Part shown: piece after piece, positions 33,740 through 43,160 of the stretch
Numbering within the stretch: position 1 is the stretch's first letter
How the letters are laid out: every line of letters starts with the position of its first letter
NCBI RefSeq assembly: GCF_902459615.1
Contig: NZ_CABPSA010000004.1
Coordinates: 62,001 to 126,000, forward strand
DNA length: 64,000 bases
Reading direction: 5' to 3'
Origin: Pandoraea commovens
GTDB lineage: Bacteria; Pseudomonadota; Gammaproteobacteria; Burkholderiales; Burkholderiaceae
Program-made: the position numbers and the translations under genes
The notes under the pieces: model-generated
Told to the model about the DNA's origin: nothing
Databases searched by the model: none
The model's input: the letters and a program-made list of their open reading frames with translations, nothing else

Positions 33740-33815
33740 TGGTAGGCCGTGCGGGATTCGAACCTGCGACCAACGGATTAAAAGTCCGCTGCTCTACCAG
33801 CTGAGCTAACGACCC
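33740..33815 (-). tRNA. tRNA-Lys (anticodon TTT)
   Basis: The minus strand reads GGGTCGTTAGCTCAGCTGG at the 5' end, with AGCTCAGCTGGTAGAGC forming the D arm. CGGAC TTTTAAT CCG forms the anticodon arm with anticodon TTT. GGTTCGAATCC gives the T arm. The acceptor strand ends ACGGCCT-A-CCA, so CCA is encoded. The gene is 76 nt and all four stems close. Confidence 0.97.
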
Positions 33816-33921
33816 AACGAAGAAAAAGATTATAGCGTCGCGGTCGTTATAGTGTCAAGACTTCTGTGACGCGGATGTGTCCATTTCGAGGCTGTTTCTC
33901 GCAGTTGCACGCGAATTACGC

Positions 33922-35037
33922 TCAAACGCTGCGCTCAATGCGCCACATCTGATACTTGAACGCACAGACGCCGCCCACCAGAATCGCCGCGATGGCGACG
34001 AACGAGCCGACCGCCAGCGTCGACACACCCGAGAGCCCCTGTCCGACCGTGCAACCCAGCGCCGTCACGCCACCGAATCCCATCAACGCACCGCCGACCA
34101 TGTGATTCGCCGTATCTTCCGTCCCGTGGAAACCTTCCCAGCGGAAGTTGCGCGATACGAGTGCGTACACGAACGAACCGGCGATCACGCCCAGCACGCT
34201 CGAAATCCCCAGCGTGATGACGTTGCTGGTGTCGCTCCACATCATCAGCCAGTACAGCGTGTAAGCGAGCGGGGAGACGAACGATAGTGCTTCCATCTTG
34301 CCGGAGTTCGTCGCAACGAAACTCTCTTCAAGCGTGTTCGGATTCTCGGCGACGTAACCGATCTTGCCCGAGACGTACCAGAGCGCCACGATGATCGTGC
34401 CCACCACGAGCCCGCCGAGCAGATTGTCGAACGTCCAGAATTCGCGTCGGGCAACGGCGGCAATCACGAATGCGCCACCGACGATCACGCCGAGCACGAG
34501 TTGCGCACGGTGCACGTCGCCACCGAACAGACCGCCAAGGAGCGTGGGCAGATCCTGTGACGTTGCAAACGTCGTCTGCACGCTATCGAGCGCGGCCACG
34601 CGCAAGACAGCGAACAAGCCCTTGAGCGTCATGTATGCCGACACGCCGATCATCACGAAGACGAGCAACGATTTCAGATTGCCGCCGCCGATGCGCACGA
34701 GCGTCTTGCTGCCGCATCCGGATGCGAGCACCATGCCGAAGCCGAAGAACCAGCCGCCGACGAGATACGAGAGCCAGGTAAAGCGCGGCGTCGTGTAAAT
34801 GGCCTTGACCGGATCGACGATGCCCTGCGAGGCGAGCACGCCCGTGCCGATGGTCGCGACGCCAATGGCGAGCCACCACATCCGCATGCGATTCCAGTCG
34901 CCGATGTTCACGATGTCGGAGAGTGCGCCCATCGTGCAAAAGTGCGTGCGCTGGAGCACAGCGCCAAACACGAAGGCCAGGCCAAAGGTGAGCCACACGA
35001 CAGTGTGGGAGAGGGCGTTCAGATCGACGTCGGTCAT
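33922..35037 (-). CDS. YeeE/YedE (TsuA-like) thiosulfate transporter
   Basis: Membrane protein of 371 residues with about 10 hydrophobic segments. Family motifs with conserved cysteines are visible: RTHFCTMGALSD (C34), FGFGMVLASGCGSKTLVRIGGGNLKSL (C108) and FGGVTALGCTVGQGLSGVS near residue 330. In TsuA, cysteines of this kind relay thiosulfate through the membrane; other members import selenium or sulfur species. It is transcribed alone on the minus strand. No tsuB or sulfurtransferase gene is adjacent, so the exact substrate is open. Confidence 0.88.
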   Translation of the reverse strand: MTDVDLNALSHTVVWLTFGLAFVFGAVLQRTHFCTMGALSDIVNIGDWNRMRMWWLAIGVATIGTGVLASQGIVDPVKAIYTTPRFTWLSYLVGGWFFGFGMVLASGCGSKTLVRIGGGNLKSLLVFVMIGVSAYMTLKGLFAVLRVAALDSVQTTFATSQDLPTLLGGLFGGDVHRAQLVLGVIVGGAFVIAAVARREFWTFDNLLGGLVVGTIIVALWYVSGKIGYVAENPNTLEESFVATNSGKMEALSFVSPLAYTLYWLMMWSDTSNVITLGISSVLGVIAGSFVYALVSRNFRWEGFHGTEDTANHMVGGALMGFGGVTALGCTVGQGLSGVSTLAVGSFVAIAAILVGGVCAFKYQMWRIERSV

Positions 35038-35372
35038 GAGGCGAGAAGACGATAGCGGCCGGACTGGCCGTTCGATACGTTGACGCGAGCCACGGGGCGC
35101 GGCAGGCAGTGTTGTTATCAGACGTGATGCGCAACCTGTGCACGATCACATCGCGGGTACGGTCGCCATGACGTGCGGGACACTGACGGTCCACACGCAT
35201 CCCCTGAGACGCCGCGCCTCGAACGTTTGGAAAGTCCGTATTCTACTTGAGGTCATGCCCATCGCTCGTAAAGTGCGCGCCGGAAACGACAACGCCGCCC
35301 AGGGGCGGCGTCGTTCGTTTGACGAGTGACCTCACACGGAAGGTTGGTTCGCTCAACCTCCCAGGGGGCGTC
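35038..35372. other. Intergenic region with cpoB terminator
   Basis: No gene is seen. ACGCCGCC (35292-35299) pairs with GGCGGCGT (35304-35311), a terminator-like stem that ends the tol-pal transcript on the minus strand. The part between about 35040 and 35270 must hold the promoter of the TsuA-like gene; no clear operator was found there. Confidence 0.55.
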
Positions 35373-36116
35373 TTACTTCAGCTTGGCCGAGCGCTTCTTG
35401 GCCTCCGCTGCCGATTCGGTGTCCGGGTACTTGGCCACCAGATCCTGCAACGTTTTCTTCGCTGCCGCAGTCTGCCCGGATTCCGCCTGGTTGCTGGCAA
35501 TTGCCAGCATGGCCTCGGCAGCCTTCGGGCTCGTCGGGTACTTCGTCACGATCCCTTGCAGCGTCGCAGTCGAACCCTTCAGATCCTTGTTGGCGTATTG
35601 CGCATTGCCAAGCCAGAACTGCGCTTCGGGTTGATACGGGCTGGCGGGATACTTCGCCGTGAAGGTCCGAAAATCCGTTTGCGCACCCTTGTAGTCACCG
35701 TTGCGGAATTTCGTCAGCGCGGCGTCGAAAACTTCCTTCTCGCCCGGTTGGACGGTGCCGGTCACGCCGCCGACGGTCATCTGCTGCGGTTCGAATTTCT
35801 TCAGACGGCCATCGAGGTCGTTGTAGAAATCCTTTTGACTTTGTTGCAGGTTCGCAAGCTGGTTCTTCAGATCTTCGTTCTGGCCGCGTTGATCGGCCAG
35901 ATCACGTTGCAACTGCTGGATCTGGTTGTTCAAATCCAGCACGTTGCGCGTGAGCCCCTCGATCCGCTGCTTGTCTGAATCCAGACGGCTGCGGATATCG
36001 AGGATCGCTTTGCGCGCCTCGTCGTCGTCGAACAATCCGGCATGCGCAAGCGGGCTCAGCACCGAAGTGCCGAGCGTCACTGCGCAGATCATGTTTTTAA
36101 GCAAACGAGACGTCAT
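35373..36116 (-). CDS. cpoB: Cell division coordinator CpoB (YbgF)
   Basis: Periplasmic protein of 247 residues. A signal peptide ends at AHAG (about 26). Residues 35-105 form a trimerising coiled coil rich in Gln and Leu (LTRNVLDLNNQIQQLQRDL...). Residues 125-247 contain TPR-like repeats (YKGAQTDFRTFTAKYPASPYQPEAQFWLGNAQY...). CpoB links outer-membrane constriction by Tol-Pal to septal peptidoglycan synthesis. It follows pal by 10 nt and is the last gene of the operon. Confidence 0.95.
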   Translation of the reverse strand: MTSRLLKNMICAVTLGTSVLSPLAHAGLFDDDEARKAILDIRSRLDSDKQRIEGLTRNVLDLNNQIQQLQRDLADQRGQNEDLKNQLANLQQSQKDFYNDLDGRLKKFEPQQMTVGGVTGTVQPGEKEVFDAALTKFRNGDYKGAQTDFRTFTAKYPASPYQPEAQFWLGNAQYANKDLKGSTATLQGIVTKYPTSPKAAEAMLAIASNQAESGQTAAAKKTLQDLVAKYPDTESAAEAKKRSAKLK

Positions 36117-36126
36117 GACGATTCAA

Positions 36127-36627
36127 TCAATAAGCCAGGTCGACGCGACGGTCTTGGGCCCAGGTGGCTTCGTCGGTACCCGTAGCCTTTTCCTTGCCCA
36201 GCGACACGGCTTCCATCTGGTTGGCGTTGGCGCCCAGTGCCGTCATCGTCTTCAGGACGGCTTCAGCACGCTTCTGACCCAGGGCCAGGTTGTACTCGCT
36301 CGTACCGCGCGGGTCGGTGTTGCCTTGCAGCAGCACGCGACGTTGCGAGTACTTCGACAGGAAGGCCGAGTGAGCCTGGAGCAGCGGGGTGTATTGCGAA
36401 TCGACGCTGTACGAATCGAAACCGAAGTACACGCTGCGCTTGGCGAGCGGGCCGTTCGGGTTGTTCAGTTCGTCAGCCGATGCGTCGACGGGGGCGACGG
36501 CGCGTGCGTCGGTCGTGGTCTGACCCTTGTTGGCGTTAGCCTGGTCGTCGAGCTTCACACCCGACGAGCAAGCGGCCAGAGCGGCCAGCGAAGAGATGGC
36601 GAGGATATTACGAAGCAGGGAACTCAT
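36127..36627 (-). CDS. pal: Peptidoglycan-associated lipoprotein Pal
   Basis: Lipoprotein of 166 residues. The lipobox LAAC places the lipidated cysteine at C20. After a short linker the OmpA-like domain follows: VYFGFDSYSVDSQYTPLLQAHSAFL, then LLQGNTDPRGTSEYNLALGQKRAEAV with the meso-diaminopimelate-contacting Asp and Arg. Pal anchors the outer membrane to peptidoglycan and binds TolB. It begins 30 nt after tolB. Confidence 0.97.
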   Translation of the reverse strand: MSSLLRNILAISSLAALAACSSGVKLDDQANANKGQTTTDARAVAPVDASADELNNPNGPLAKRSVYFGFDSYSVDSQYTPLLQAHSAFLSKYSQRRVLLQGNTDPRGTSEYNLALGQKRAEAVLKTMTALGANANQMEAVSLGKEKATGTDEATWAQDRRVDLAY

Positions 36628-36657
36628 ATGAGCCTCCGATTGATGTTGCTGTTGATG

Positions 36658-37950
36658 TTATTGCATAAAAGGGCCCCAGGAGGGTTCGCGAACTTCCCCT
36701 CCTCGAACCTGAAGAATCTGCCGGGTTTGCCCGTCCACCGAGACTGCCGCGAGAACCTTTCGGCCCCCTGACTGCGTTGCATAAAGAATGTACTTGCCGT
36801 TCGCGGCAAAACTCGGTGACTCGTCGTGGCTGGTGTCGGTCAGAGCCGTAACATCGCCAGTGCTCATATCCTGCACGCTCAGCTTGAATCCGCCACCCTG
36901 ACGCGCGATGAACGCGAGCAACTTGCCGTCGGGACTGATTCGCGGGCTGACGTTGTAACTCCCCTTGAAGGTCACGCGCTGCGCGCCGCCTTCACTCTCG
37001 CCACCAGCCGGCATCTTGTAGATTTGCGGACCACCTCCACGATCGCTCGTGAAGTAAATCCATTTGCCGTCCGGGGAATACTGCGGTTCGGTGTCGATCG
37101 CGCCGCTGCGCGACAGACGTTTGAGGCCACCGCCATTGGCGTTGACCTGATAGATCTGCGTGTTGCCGTCGCGCGAGAGGGCCACGGCCAGCTTGGTGCC
37201 GTCCGGCGACCACGACGGTGCCGAGTTGTTGCCTTTCTCGTTCGCGAGCACGGCACGGCGGCCGCTCGGCAGATCGTGGATGTACACGACCGGCTTGCGC
37301 TTCTCGAAGGAGACGTAAGCGACCTTGGTGCCGTCCGGCGACCAGGCCGGCGAGATGATCGGCTCGCGGCTGTTCAGGGCGACGCGTGCATCCTGACCGT
37401 CCGAGTCGGAAATCTGAAGCTGGTAGTTCGGGCCGTTGTGCAGCACGTACGACAGACGCGTGGCAAACACGCCGCGATCGCCCAGCAACTTCTGGTAGAT
37501 GTAGTCGGCGATCTTGTGTGCGGTCAGACGCAGGTTGGCTTGCGACGACGTCAGCGCCAGACCGCCGAGCGGCTGGCCATTCACGGCATCGTAAAGACGG
37601 AAGCTGACCTGGAAGTTGCCGTTGCCTGCCGGGGCGATGGTGCCGGAGACGAAAGCGTTTGCACCCTTGGCGCGCCACGTACCGAGATCGACCGAATCGT
37701 CCACACCGACGGTGGCGCCACCCGTATCGATCTGATTGAAGCGACCGCTATTGCTCAGGTCGGCCTTGACGACGGCGACGATATCCGTCGGCGCCGTGCC
37801 TTTGAAAGTCGACACGGCGATCGGGTAACGGTTGGAGCCGACGCCCGTAATGTCGACGGTCAGCGGTGTCTGCGCATGGGCGATCGTGCAAGCCGCGGTG
37901 AGCCAGGTGGCCACCAGCGCACGCCATGCATATTGACTGGAAATTCGCAT
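36658..37950 (-). CDS. tolB: Tol-Pal system beta-propeller TolB
   Basis: Periplasmic protein of 430 residues. The signal peptide ends at AHAQ (27). An N-terminal alpha/beta domain ([10 protein letters not shown]...) precedes a six-bladed beta-propeller with repeated signatures such as [52 protein letters not shown] and [16 protein letters not shown]. TolB shuttles between Pal and TolA during constriction. It starts 101 nt after tolA. Confidence 0.97.
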   Translation of the reverse strand: MRISSQYAWRALVATWLTAACTIAHAQTPLTVDITGVGSNRYPIAVSTFKGTAPTDIVAVVKADLSNSGRFNQIDTGGATVGVDDSVDLGTWRAKGANAFVSGTIAPAGNGNFQVSFRLYDAVNGQPLGGLALTSSQANLRLTAHKIADYIYQKLLGDRGVFATRLSYVLHNGPNYQLQISDSDGQDARVALNSREPIISPAWSPDGTKVAYVSFEKRKPVVYIHDLPSGRRAVLANEKGNNSAPSWSPDGTKLAVALSRDGNTQIYQVNANGGGLKRLSRSGAIDTEPQYSPDGKWIYFTSDRGGGPQIYKMPAGGESEGGAQRVTFKGSYNVSPRISPDGKLLAFIARQGGGFKLSVQDMSTGDVTALTDTSHDESPSFAANGKYILYATQSGGRKVLAAVSVDGQTRQILQVRGGEVREPSWGPFMQ

Positions 37951-38051
37951 GCGTTCGATTGGTCAGTTACGCGTTGCAAGGGCCATTTTTACCACATTCG
38001 AATGAAAATGGACTCGCATCGCTCGGTTTTCGTTCCCGTTTGACAACACAC

Positions 38052-39089
38052 TCAGTTTTTTGGACTGAAGCGCAGGTTGACGGTCGGGGGGGCTTTGCCG
38101 TTCGTGTCGCGCGGCAACGGATCGGATTTGGTGATGGCGGCCTGTACGGCGGCGTCCCACGCGGGGTTGCCGCTCGACTTGGCCAACTGCATCGACAGTA
38201 CGCTGCCATCCGGTGCCAGACGTACCGTCACGACCGCCGTGGGATTGCCCTCGGTGTCGCCACCATAAGCGATATTCGGCTTGACCTTGGCGCGCACCCG
38301 GTCGGCGTAACCCGCCGATGCCGTGCCGCCGGCGCCCGAGCCGGTACCGCCCGCCTGCGAGCCCAGACCGTTGCCGGTCGCGCCCGGAGTGCCTCCTGCC
38401 ATGCCGCGCAACGAGGCCAGACGATCGGCGCGTGCCGCATCCGCCGCCTTCTGCGCAGCCGCTTCCTTCGCAGCCTTGGCCTTGGCCGCCTTGTCTTCCG
38501 CAGCCTTCTTCTCGGCATCCGCTTTCTTCTGCGCGTCTGCCAATTGTTGCTGCTTCAGTTGTTCGGCCTTCTTGGCGTCTTCTTCCTTCTGACGTTTCTG
38601 TTCGTCAGCCTTCTTCTGATCGGCCAGCTTCTGCTGGCGTGCCGCGTCGTCTGCCGCCTTCTTGCGCGCGAGTTCGGCAGCCGCCTGCTGCTCGGCAAGT
38701 TGCTTCTGCTTGAGTGCTTCCTGACGCGCCTTCTCCTGCTGCGCTTCGAGCAGACGCGCCTGTTCGGCGGCTTGCTGTTCCTGCTTGCGCTTTTTCTGCT
38801 GGAGGGCGATGTCGGCGTCTTCGGCCGGTGGCGTGGGGGCGGCCACGGCCGGCGGGGCCGGGGTGGGCGGCGGCGTCACGACGGGCGGTGTGGGTTCGGC
38901 CACTTCGGTCGGCGTCCACAATTCCGCTTCGGAACCGGCGGGCGAGCTGTTCTGCCAGCGCATGCCGTAGAAGAGCAGGGCGAACAGCAGCGCATGCATG
39001 AACAGCGCGAGAAGGAATGCCCGTCCCGTGCCGCGCTCATCTTTGCGCGGACCGATGGGACGGTCGGAGCGAGCTACAGTGCGACTCAT
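38052..39089 (-). CDS. tolA: Tol-Pal system protein TolA
   Basis: Inner-membrane protein of 345 residues. One membrane helix lies near residues 24-43. A long Lys/Ala/Gln/Glu-rich helical domain (about 95-225) spans the periplasm, followed by a Gly-rich linker. A short C-terminal TonB-like domain (YADRVRAKVKPNIAYGGDTEGNPTAVVTVRLAPDGSVLSMQLAKSSGNPAWDAAV) contacts TolB and Pal. The start overlaps the tolR stop as ATGA. Confidence 0.95.
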   Translation of the reverse strand: MSRTVARSDRPIGPRKDERGTGRAFLLALFMHALLFALLFYGMRWQNSSPAGSEAELWTPTEVAEPTPPVVTPPPTPAPPAVAAPTPPAEDADIALQQKKRKQEQQAAEQARLLEAQQEKARQEALKQKQLAEQQAAAELARKKAADDAARQQKLADQKKADEQKRQKEEDAKKAEQLKQQQLADAQKKADAEKKAAEDKAAKAKAAKEAAAQKAADAARADRLASLRGMAGGTPGATGNGLGSQAGGTGSGAGGTASAGYADRVRAKVKPNIAYGGDTEGNPTAVVTVRLAPDGSVLSMQLAKSSGNPAWDAAVQAAITKSDPLPRDTNGKAPPTVNLRFSPKN

Positions 39090-39520
39090 TTCTGCTTGAC
39101 GAGCAGGCCCACGCGTTTCACGCCCTGAGCCTTGAGATCGGACATCACGTTCATGACGATTTCGTACCGCACCGACTTGTCGGCGGCGATGACGACCGGC
39201 TGATCCGGATTCGCCGCCTGACGGCCTTGCAGGAAACCGGTCAGATCGCCCGCGCTCATGCGTTGCTCGATGGTGTTTTCACCATCCTTGTAACGCACCA
39301 GCATGCGATTGTCCGCTTCGATATTGACGACCACCGGCGGCGTCTGCTGCTGCGGGCTCGCATTGGCGACGCTCGGCAGATTGACGATCGACGGCGCGAC
39401 CAGCGGGGCAGCCACCATGAAGATGACGAGCAGCACCAGCATCACGTCGATGTACGGTACGACGTTGATGTCCGCCATGGCGCGACGGCCGCGGCGAGCG
39501 TTGCGCATAGAACCTGCCAT
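39086..39520 (-). CDS. tolR: Tol-Pal system protein TolR
   Basis: Protein of 144 residues of the ExbD/TolR family. One membrane helix (DINVVPYIDVMLVLLVIFMVAAPL) carries the essential proton-relay Asp after VPYI. The periplasmic part ends with DLKAQGVKRVGLLVKQ. With TolQ it converts proton flow into movement of TolA. It starts 21 nt after tolQ. Confidence 0.96.
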   Translation of the reverse strand: MAGSMRNARRGRRAMADINVVPYIDVMLVLLVIFMVAAPLVAPSIVNLPSVANASPQQQTPPVVVNIEADNRMLVRYKDGENTIEQRMSAGDLTGFLQGRQAANPDQPVVIAADKSVRYEIVMNVMSDLKAQGVKRVGLLVKQK

Positions 39521-39541
39521 GTCTCGGCGCTCCCGGAATGC

Positions 39542-40216
39542 TTAGTGAATCTGCCGTTGCAGGATGTTGGAGAATTCTTCGACGAAACTCTCGAAGCGGA
39601 TCGACAGCCGGTCGATGTCGGTGGCGAAGCGGTTGTAGGCAACCACGGCAGGGATAGCGGCGAACAGACCGATGGCAGTTGCCACCAGCGCTTCCGCGAT
39701 ACCCGGCGCCACGTTGGCGAGCGTTGCCTGTTGCACGTTCGAGAGGCCGCGGAAAGCGTTCATGATACCCCACACCGTACCGAACAGACCAATGTATGGG
39801 CTGACCGAACCGACCGACGCGAGGAACGGCAGATTCGCTTCGAGCGAGTCCATTTCACGTTGATAGCAAGCCCGCATGGCGCGGCGCGCACCGTCCAGAA
39901 TGGCATGCGGATCGTTCAGACCTTTCTCGCTCGCCTTGATGTATTCGCGCATGCCCGATTCGAAGATGCGTTCCAGCGCACCGGTCTGGTGACGGTTGTT
40001 CAGCGCGCTTTGATACAGCGCCTGAAGATCGCCGCCGGACCAGAAGTCGCGCTCGAAGCGCTCGGTCTGAGCACGCGCGCGACGGATCGCGAAGATCTTG
40101 CGGAAGATGTGCGTCCACGAGAGCAGCGAGAGCAGCAGCAGCAGGCCCATGACTGCCTGGGCGAGCACGCTGGCATGCATGACCAGCGAAATGATGGAAA
40201 GGTCTTGATCGGGCAT
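39542..40216 (-). CDS. tolQ: Tol-Pal system protein TolQ
   Basis: Protein of 224 residues of the ExbB/MotA family with three membrane helices: near residues 10-35, then SVGSVSPYIGLFGTVWGIMNAF (about 135) and EALVATAIGLFAAIPAVVAYN (about 170). The conserved cytoplasmic segment REMDSLEANLPFLASVGS lies between. Five copies surround two TolR helices in the stator. It follows ybgC by 38 nt. Confidence 0.97.
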   Translation of the reverse strand: MPDQDLSIISLVMHASVLAQAVMGLLLLLSLLSWTHIFRKIFAIRRARAQTERFERDFWSGGDLQALYQSALNNRHQTGALERIFESGMREYIKASEKGLNDPHAILDGARRAMRACYQREMDSLEANLPFLASVGSVSPYIGLFGTVWGIMNAFRGLSNVQQATLANVAPGIAEALVATAIGLFAAIPAVVAYNRFATDIDRLSIRFESFVEEFSNILQRQIH

Positions 40217-40254
40217 GGTGTGGTTATTGACTGACCGGAATTATTGTCCTGGCT

Positions 40255-40728
40255 TCAGGCGGCTGCCGATCGGGCAGCTGCATCCGCTAAGGCTTGAGCC
40301 GTCCTGGCTGCCGATTGCATGGCGAGGCGCACGTGCGCGGGAATCTTGCCGGGGCGCAACGTGTCTGCGGCCACGCAGCCGATTTTGATGCTGCCGCGCG
40401 CCAACAGTTCGCTGCTGCCGTCGGGGGCGTCGCGCCAGGCTTCCTGAAGGAAGTCGACGGAGGCGCCACCAATACGTTCGATGCGGCTCTTGATGACGAC
40501 GAGATCGTCGAGCCGGGCAGGGCTCAGGTAATCGAGTGCCGTGGCGCGCACAATAAAGATCATTCCGGTATTGCGGGCCAGTTCAAGTTGCTCGATGCCA
40601 AGCGAACGGAGCCACTCGGTTCGGGCCCGTTCGAAGAATTTCAGATAGTTGGCGTAGAAGACGACGCCTCCGGCGTCCGTGTCCTCGTAGTAAACGCGAA
40701 TTGACCAACAGGTATCAAAATCAGCCAT
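40255..40728 (-). CDS. ybgC: Tol-Pal-associated acyl-CoA thioesterase YbgC
   Basis: Hotdog-fold thioesterase of 157 residues. RVYYEDTDAGGVVFYANYLKFFERARTEWLRSLG is the family signature, with the catalytic Asp in EDTDAGG. It hydrolyses acyl-CoA or acyl-ACP and is the first gene of the conserved tol operon. The start is uncertain: ATG 40728 (MADFDTCW) and ATG 40737 (MRGMADFD) are both possible and neither has a strong ribosome site. Confidence 0.93.
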   Translation of the reverse strand: MADFDTCWSIRVYYEDTDAGGVVFYANYLKFFERARTEWLRSLGIEQLELARNTGMIFIVRATALDYLSPARLDDLVVIKSRIERIGGASVDFLQEAWRDAPDGSSELLARGSIKIGCVAADTLRPGKIPAHVRLAMQSAARTAQALADAAARSAAA

Positions 40729-40737
40729 GCCGCGCAT

Positions 40738-41037
40738 TGTATCGGAACGCAGCGGTAACGCCAGTCACGGAAACACAATTTTTCAAACAGGCCGGACCCC
40801 CTGATTGTTACGAGCGATTATTGGATGTCGTCCGGACGGTCCGGTTAAGCACCAAACTGGGGCGAAATCGTCGCGATGCCCCGTGTGGCGGGGGATGGCG
40901 CTAGCGTGCGGGCGGTGGCCGTCTCTATAATGACGGCTCGCAAGCCCCCTGTATTTCAGACAAGACCGCCGTGTGCGCACGCCTGCACTGCGTGCCCTCC
41001 GGTCGCTCATAGTGAACCAACCTGCGAGGCCCTTGAA
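40738..41037. other. Divergent intergenic region, ybgC / dehydrogenase
   Basis: No gene is seen. It must carry the promoter of the ybgC-tol operon and that of the dehydrogenase. A GTCCGGAC palindrome at 40830-40837 with a neighbouring GGTCCGG is the only repeat noted. Confidence 0.4.
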
Positions 41038-41976
41038 TTGACTTCCCCCACAACGCAATCTTCCGCTGCCTCCGCTGCTACCCCCGCCTCTATCTCCCTT
41101 CGCGTCGCCTTCCTCGGTCTGGGCGTGATGGGATACCCGATGGCTGGCCATCTGCAACGTGCCGGTCACTCGGTGACGGTCTATAACCGTACGGCGGCCA
41201 AGGCGCAGCAATGGGCCAAGGAGTACGGCGGCAATGCAGCAGCCACGCCCGCCGAGGCCGTGCGCGACGCCGACATCGTCGCCGCTTGCGTGGGCAACGA
41301 CGACGACCTGCGCAGCATCGTGCTCGGCGAGCACGGCGCATTCGCGGGCATGAAGGCGGACGCCGTCTTCGTCGATCACACCACCGCCTCGGCCGATGTG
41401 GCGCGCGAGCTCTACGCCGTCGCGCGCGAGAAGGGCCTGCATTTCGTCGACGCCCCGGTCTCCGGCGGCGAAGCCGGCGCCAAGAACGGCGTGCTGACGA
41501 TCATGTGCGGCGGCGACGCCCCGGCATTCGATCGCGTGTCCGCCACGCTCGGCGCCTACGGTCGTGCCGTCACGCGCATCGGCGAAGCCGGAGCCGGTCA
41601 GTTGGCCAAAATGGTCAACCAGATTTGTATTGCAGGACTGGTGCAAGGGTTGTCAGAAGCCATCAACTTCGGTCAGCGCGCCGGGCTGGACATGCCGCTC
41701 GTGCTCGACGTCATTAATAAGGGCGCAGCCGCCAGCTGGCAGATGGACAATCGCGGCCAGACGATGATCGACGGCAAGTTCGATTACGGCTTCGCGGTGG
41801 ACTGGATGCGCAAGGACCTCGGGCTGTGTCTGGCGGAAGCGCAGCGCAACGGCGTTTCGCTGCCGGTCACGGCGCTCGTCGACCAGTTCTATGGCGACGT
41901 TCAGGCACTGGGCGGTTCGCGCTGGGACACGTCCAGCCTGATCCACCGTCTGCGCGTGTTGTCGGGCAAGGCGTAA
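41038..41976 (+). CDS. NAD(P)-dependent 3-hydroxyisobutyrate dehydrogenase family enzyme
   Basis: Enzyme of about 312 residues. The Rossmann fold begins VAFLGLGVMGYPMAGHLQRAGHSVTVYNRT. DAPVSGGEAGAKNGVLTIMCGG is the substrate-binding signature, and GAGQLAKMVNQICIAGLVQGLSEA contains the catalytic Lys. Members oxidise 3-hydroxyisobutyrate or reduce tartronate semialdehyde. TTG 41038, behind GAGG, is the likeliest start because upstream codons are Cys/Pro-rich and not protein-like. An IclR regulator lies 344 nt downstream. Confidence 0.85.
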   Translation: MTSPTTQSSAASAATPASISLRVAFLGLGVMGYPMAGHLQRAGHSVTVYNRTAAKAQQWAKEYGGNAAATPAEAVRDADIVAACVGNDDDLRSIVLGEHGAFAGMKADAVFVDHTTASADVARELYAVAREKGLHFVDAPVSGGEAGAKNGVLTIMCGGDAPAFDRVSATLGAYGRAVTRIGEAGAGQLAKMVNQICIAGLVQGLSEAINFGQRAGLDMPLVLDVINKGAAASWQMDNRGQTMIDGKFDYGFAVDWMRKDLGLCLAEAQRNGVSLPVTALVDQFYGDVQALGGSRWDTSSLIHRLRVLSGKA

Positions 41977-42320
41977 CGGTCAGGGGGCAGGGCGTCCCGG
42001 TTCGGGCGTCCGGTGCTGCTGCGCTACCAAGCTTCTGTGGGGACGATTTGTGACGCTGGTCGCAGGCCGTCCCGGGCGCGCCATCCCCCCGGTCTCTGGC
42101 CGTTGGTATGAAATATCAGGCATCTCTCCGGGTTTATCTCCAATCGTCTGAATAGAAGATTGGCACTAGAATGCGGAAAACGGGACGTCGCGGCGCGACG
42201 GCACGGCGACGTGGAGGCTTGGGAGCGGGCTGGCGCGGTGGCGTGTCGATGTGGGACTGGAGGGAGCCGCCGCGAGCGATAACGATCTAGAACACAACTC
42301 GAACCCGAGACCCAACCGGC
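41977..42320. other. Intergenic region upstream of IclR gene
   Basis: No gene is seen in 344 bases. CCAATC (42140-42145 region) and GATTGG form a 6-bp inverted repeat around GTCTGAATAGAA and could be an IclR-type operator. The stretch about 42180-42260 is very GC rich. Confidence 0.35.
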
Positions 42321-43079
42321 ATGAGCAATCAGTCGAACGCCGCGGCCGTCCGCGCATTTCGTATTCTCGAAATCCTCAGCGCCTCAGGCGCCCCGATGAC
42401 ACTCGCGGAGATCGTCGCCGCGATCGGTCTGCCCAAGCAGACAGTGCATCGCATTCTCAAACAACTCGAAGCCGCGTGGCTCGTGACTCGTGAAGCAGGC
42501 AGCCGACATTACGAGCCGTCGTCGCGTGTGCGCGCCATGGCCATCAATGCGCTGATGCACGTGGGGCCGGCGGCGGCGCGCCATGCCGTGCTTCAGCAAC
42601 TGGTCGACAAGCTCGGCGAGACCTGCAATCTGTCGATGCTGTCGGGCGACGACCTCGTCTATCTCGATCGCGTGGAGACCGACTGGTCGCGTCAGCTCAA
42701 GCTCTCGCCCGGCTCGCGCGTGCCGCTGCACTGCACCGCCAGCGGCAAGCTGTTGCTGGCGTTCCTGCCCAGAGCGCGACGTGAGAAGCTGATTGCGCAC
42801 CTGCCGCTGCGTCCCCGCGCGGAGAACACGATCACCGATCTGGAGGATCTGCGCGAGGAACTCGTCGAGACGCGCAAGCGCCGTGTGGGCACCAATAACG
42901 AAGAGCACGTGCCGGGCATGATCGCCGTTGCGGTGCCGGTGATGCTCGACCGCAACCGCGCATGTGCGGCCATCGCCGTGCAGGCCAGCGCGCAACACTG
43001 CACGCTCGAACAGCTCATGACGTTCCTGCCCGAACTTCAGCGTGCCGCCGAGACCATGGCGGCGACCTTCAACGAGTAA
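42321..43079 (+). CDS. IclR-family transcriptional regulator
   Basis: Protein of 252 residues. A winged helix covers residues 8-70 (AAAVRAFRILEILSASGAPMTLAEIVAAIGLPKQTVHRILKQLEAAWLV). The IclR effector domain follows (LGETCNLSMLSGDDLVYLDRVE, VPLHCTASGKLLLAFLP, ETRKRRVGTNNEEHVPGMIAVAVPVMLDRNRACAAIAVQ). Such regulators control aromatic or short-acid catabolism. The nearest candidate target is the dehydrogenase gene upstream. Confidence 0.93.
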   Translation: MSNQSNAAAVRAFRILEILSASGAPMTLAEIVAAIGLPKQTVHRILKQLEAAWLVTREAGSRHYEPSSRVRAMAINALMHVGPAAARHAVLQQLVDKLGETCNLSMLSGDDLVYLDRVETDWSRQLKLSPGSRVPLHCTASGKLLLAFLPRARREKLIAHLPLRPRAENTITDLEDLREELVETRKRRVGTNNEEHVPGMIAVAVPVMLDRNRACAAIAVQASAQHCTLEQLMTFLPELQRAAETMAATFNE

Positions 43080-43110
43080 TCGTCCGCGTGCAGGCAGGGG
43101 CAGGGCGTCG

Positions 43111-43160
43111 CTTACCTCGCTTACCTCGCTTACCTCGCTTACCTCGCTTACGTCGCTTAT
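43111..43160. repeat. 9-bp tandem repeat CTTACCTCG
   Basis: CTTACCTCG is repeated four times exactly (43111-43146), then once with one change (CTTACGTCG, 43147-43155) and a partial unit. On the minus strand each unit reads CGAGGTAAG, and because the period is nine the repeats place a TAA in frame after the stop of the SRPBCC gene in every unit. Confidence 0.95.

Noticed and set aside
43111-43160. CRISPR-like array
   Set aside because: Units are 9 bp, contiguous and without spacers; it is a simple tandem repeat.
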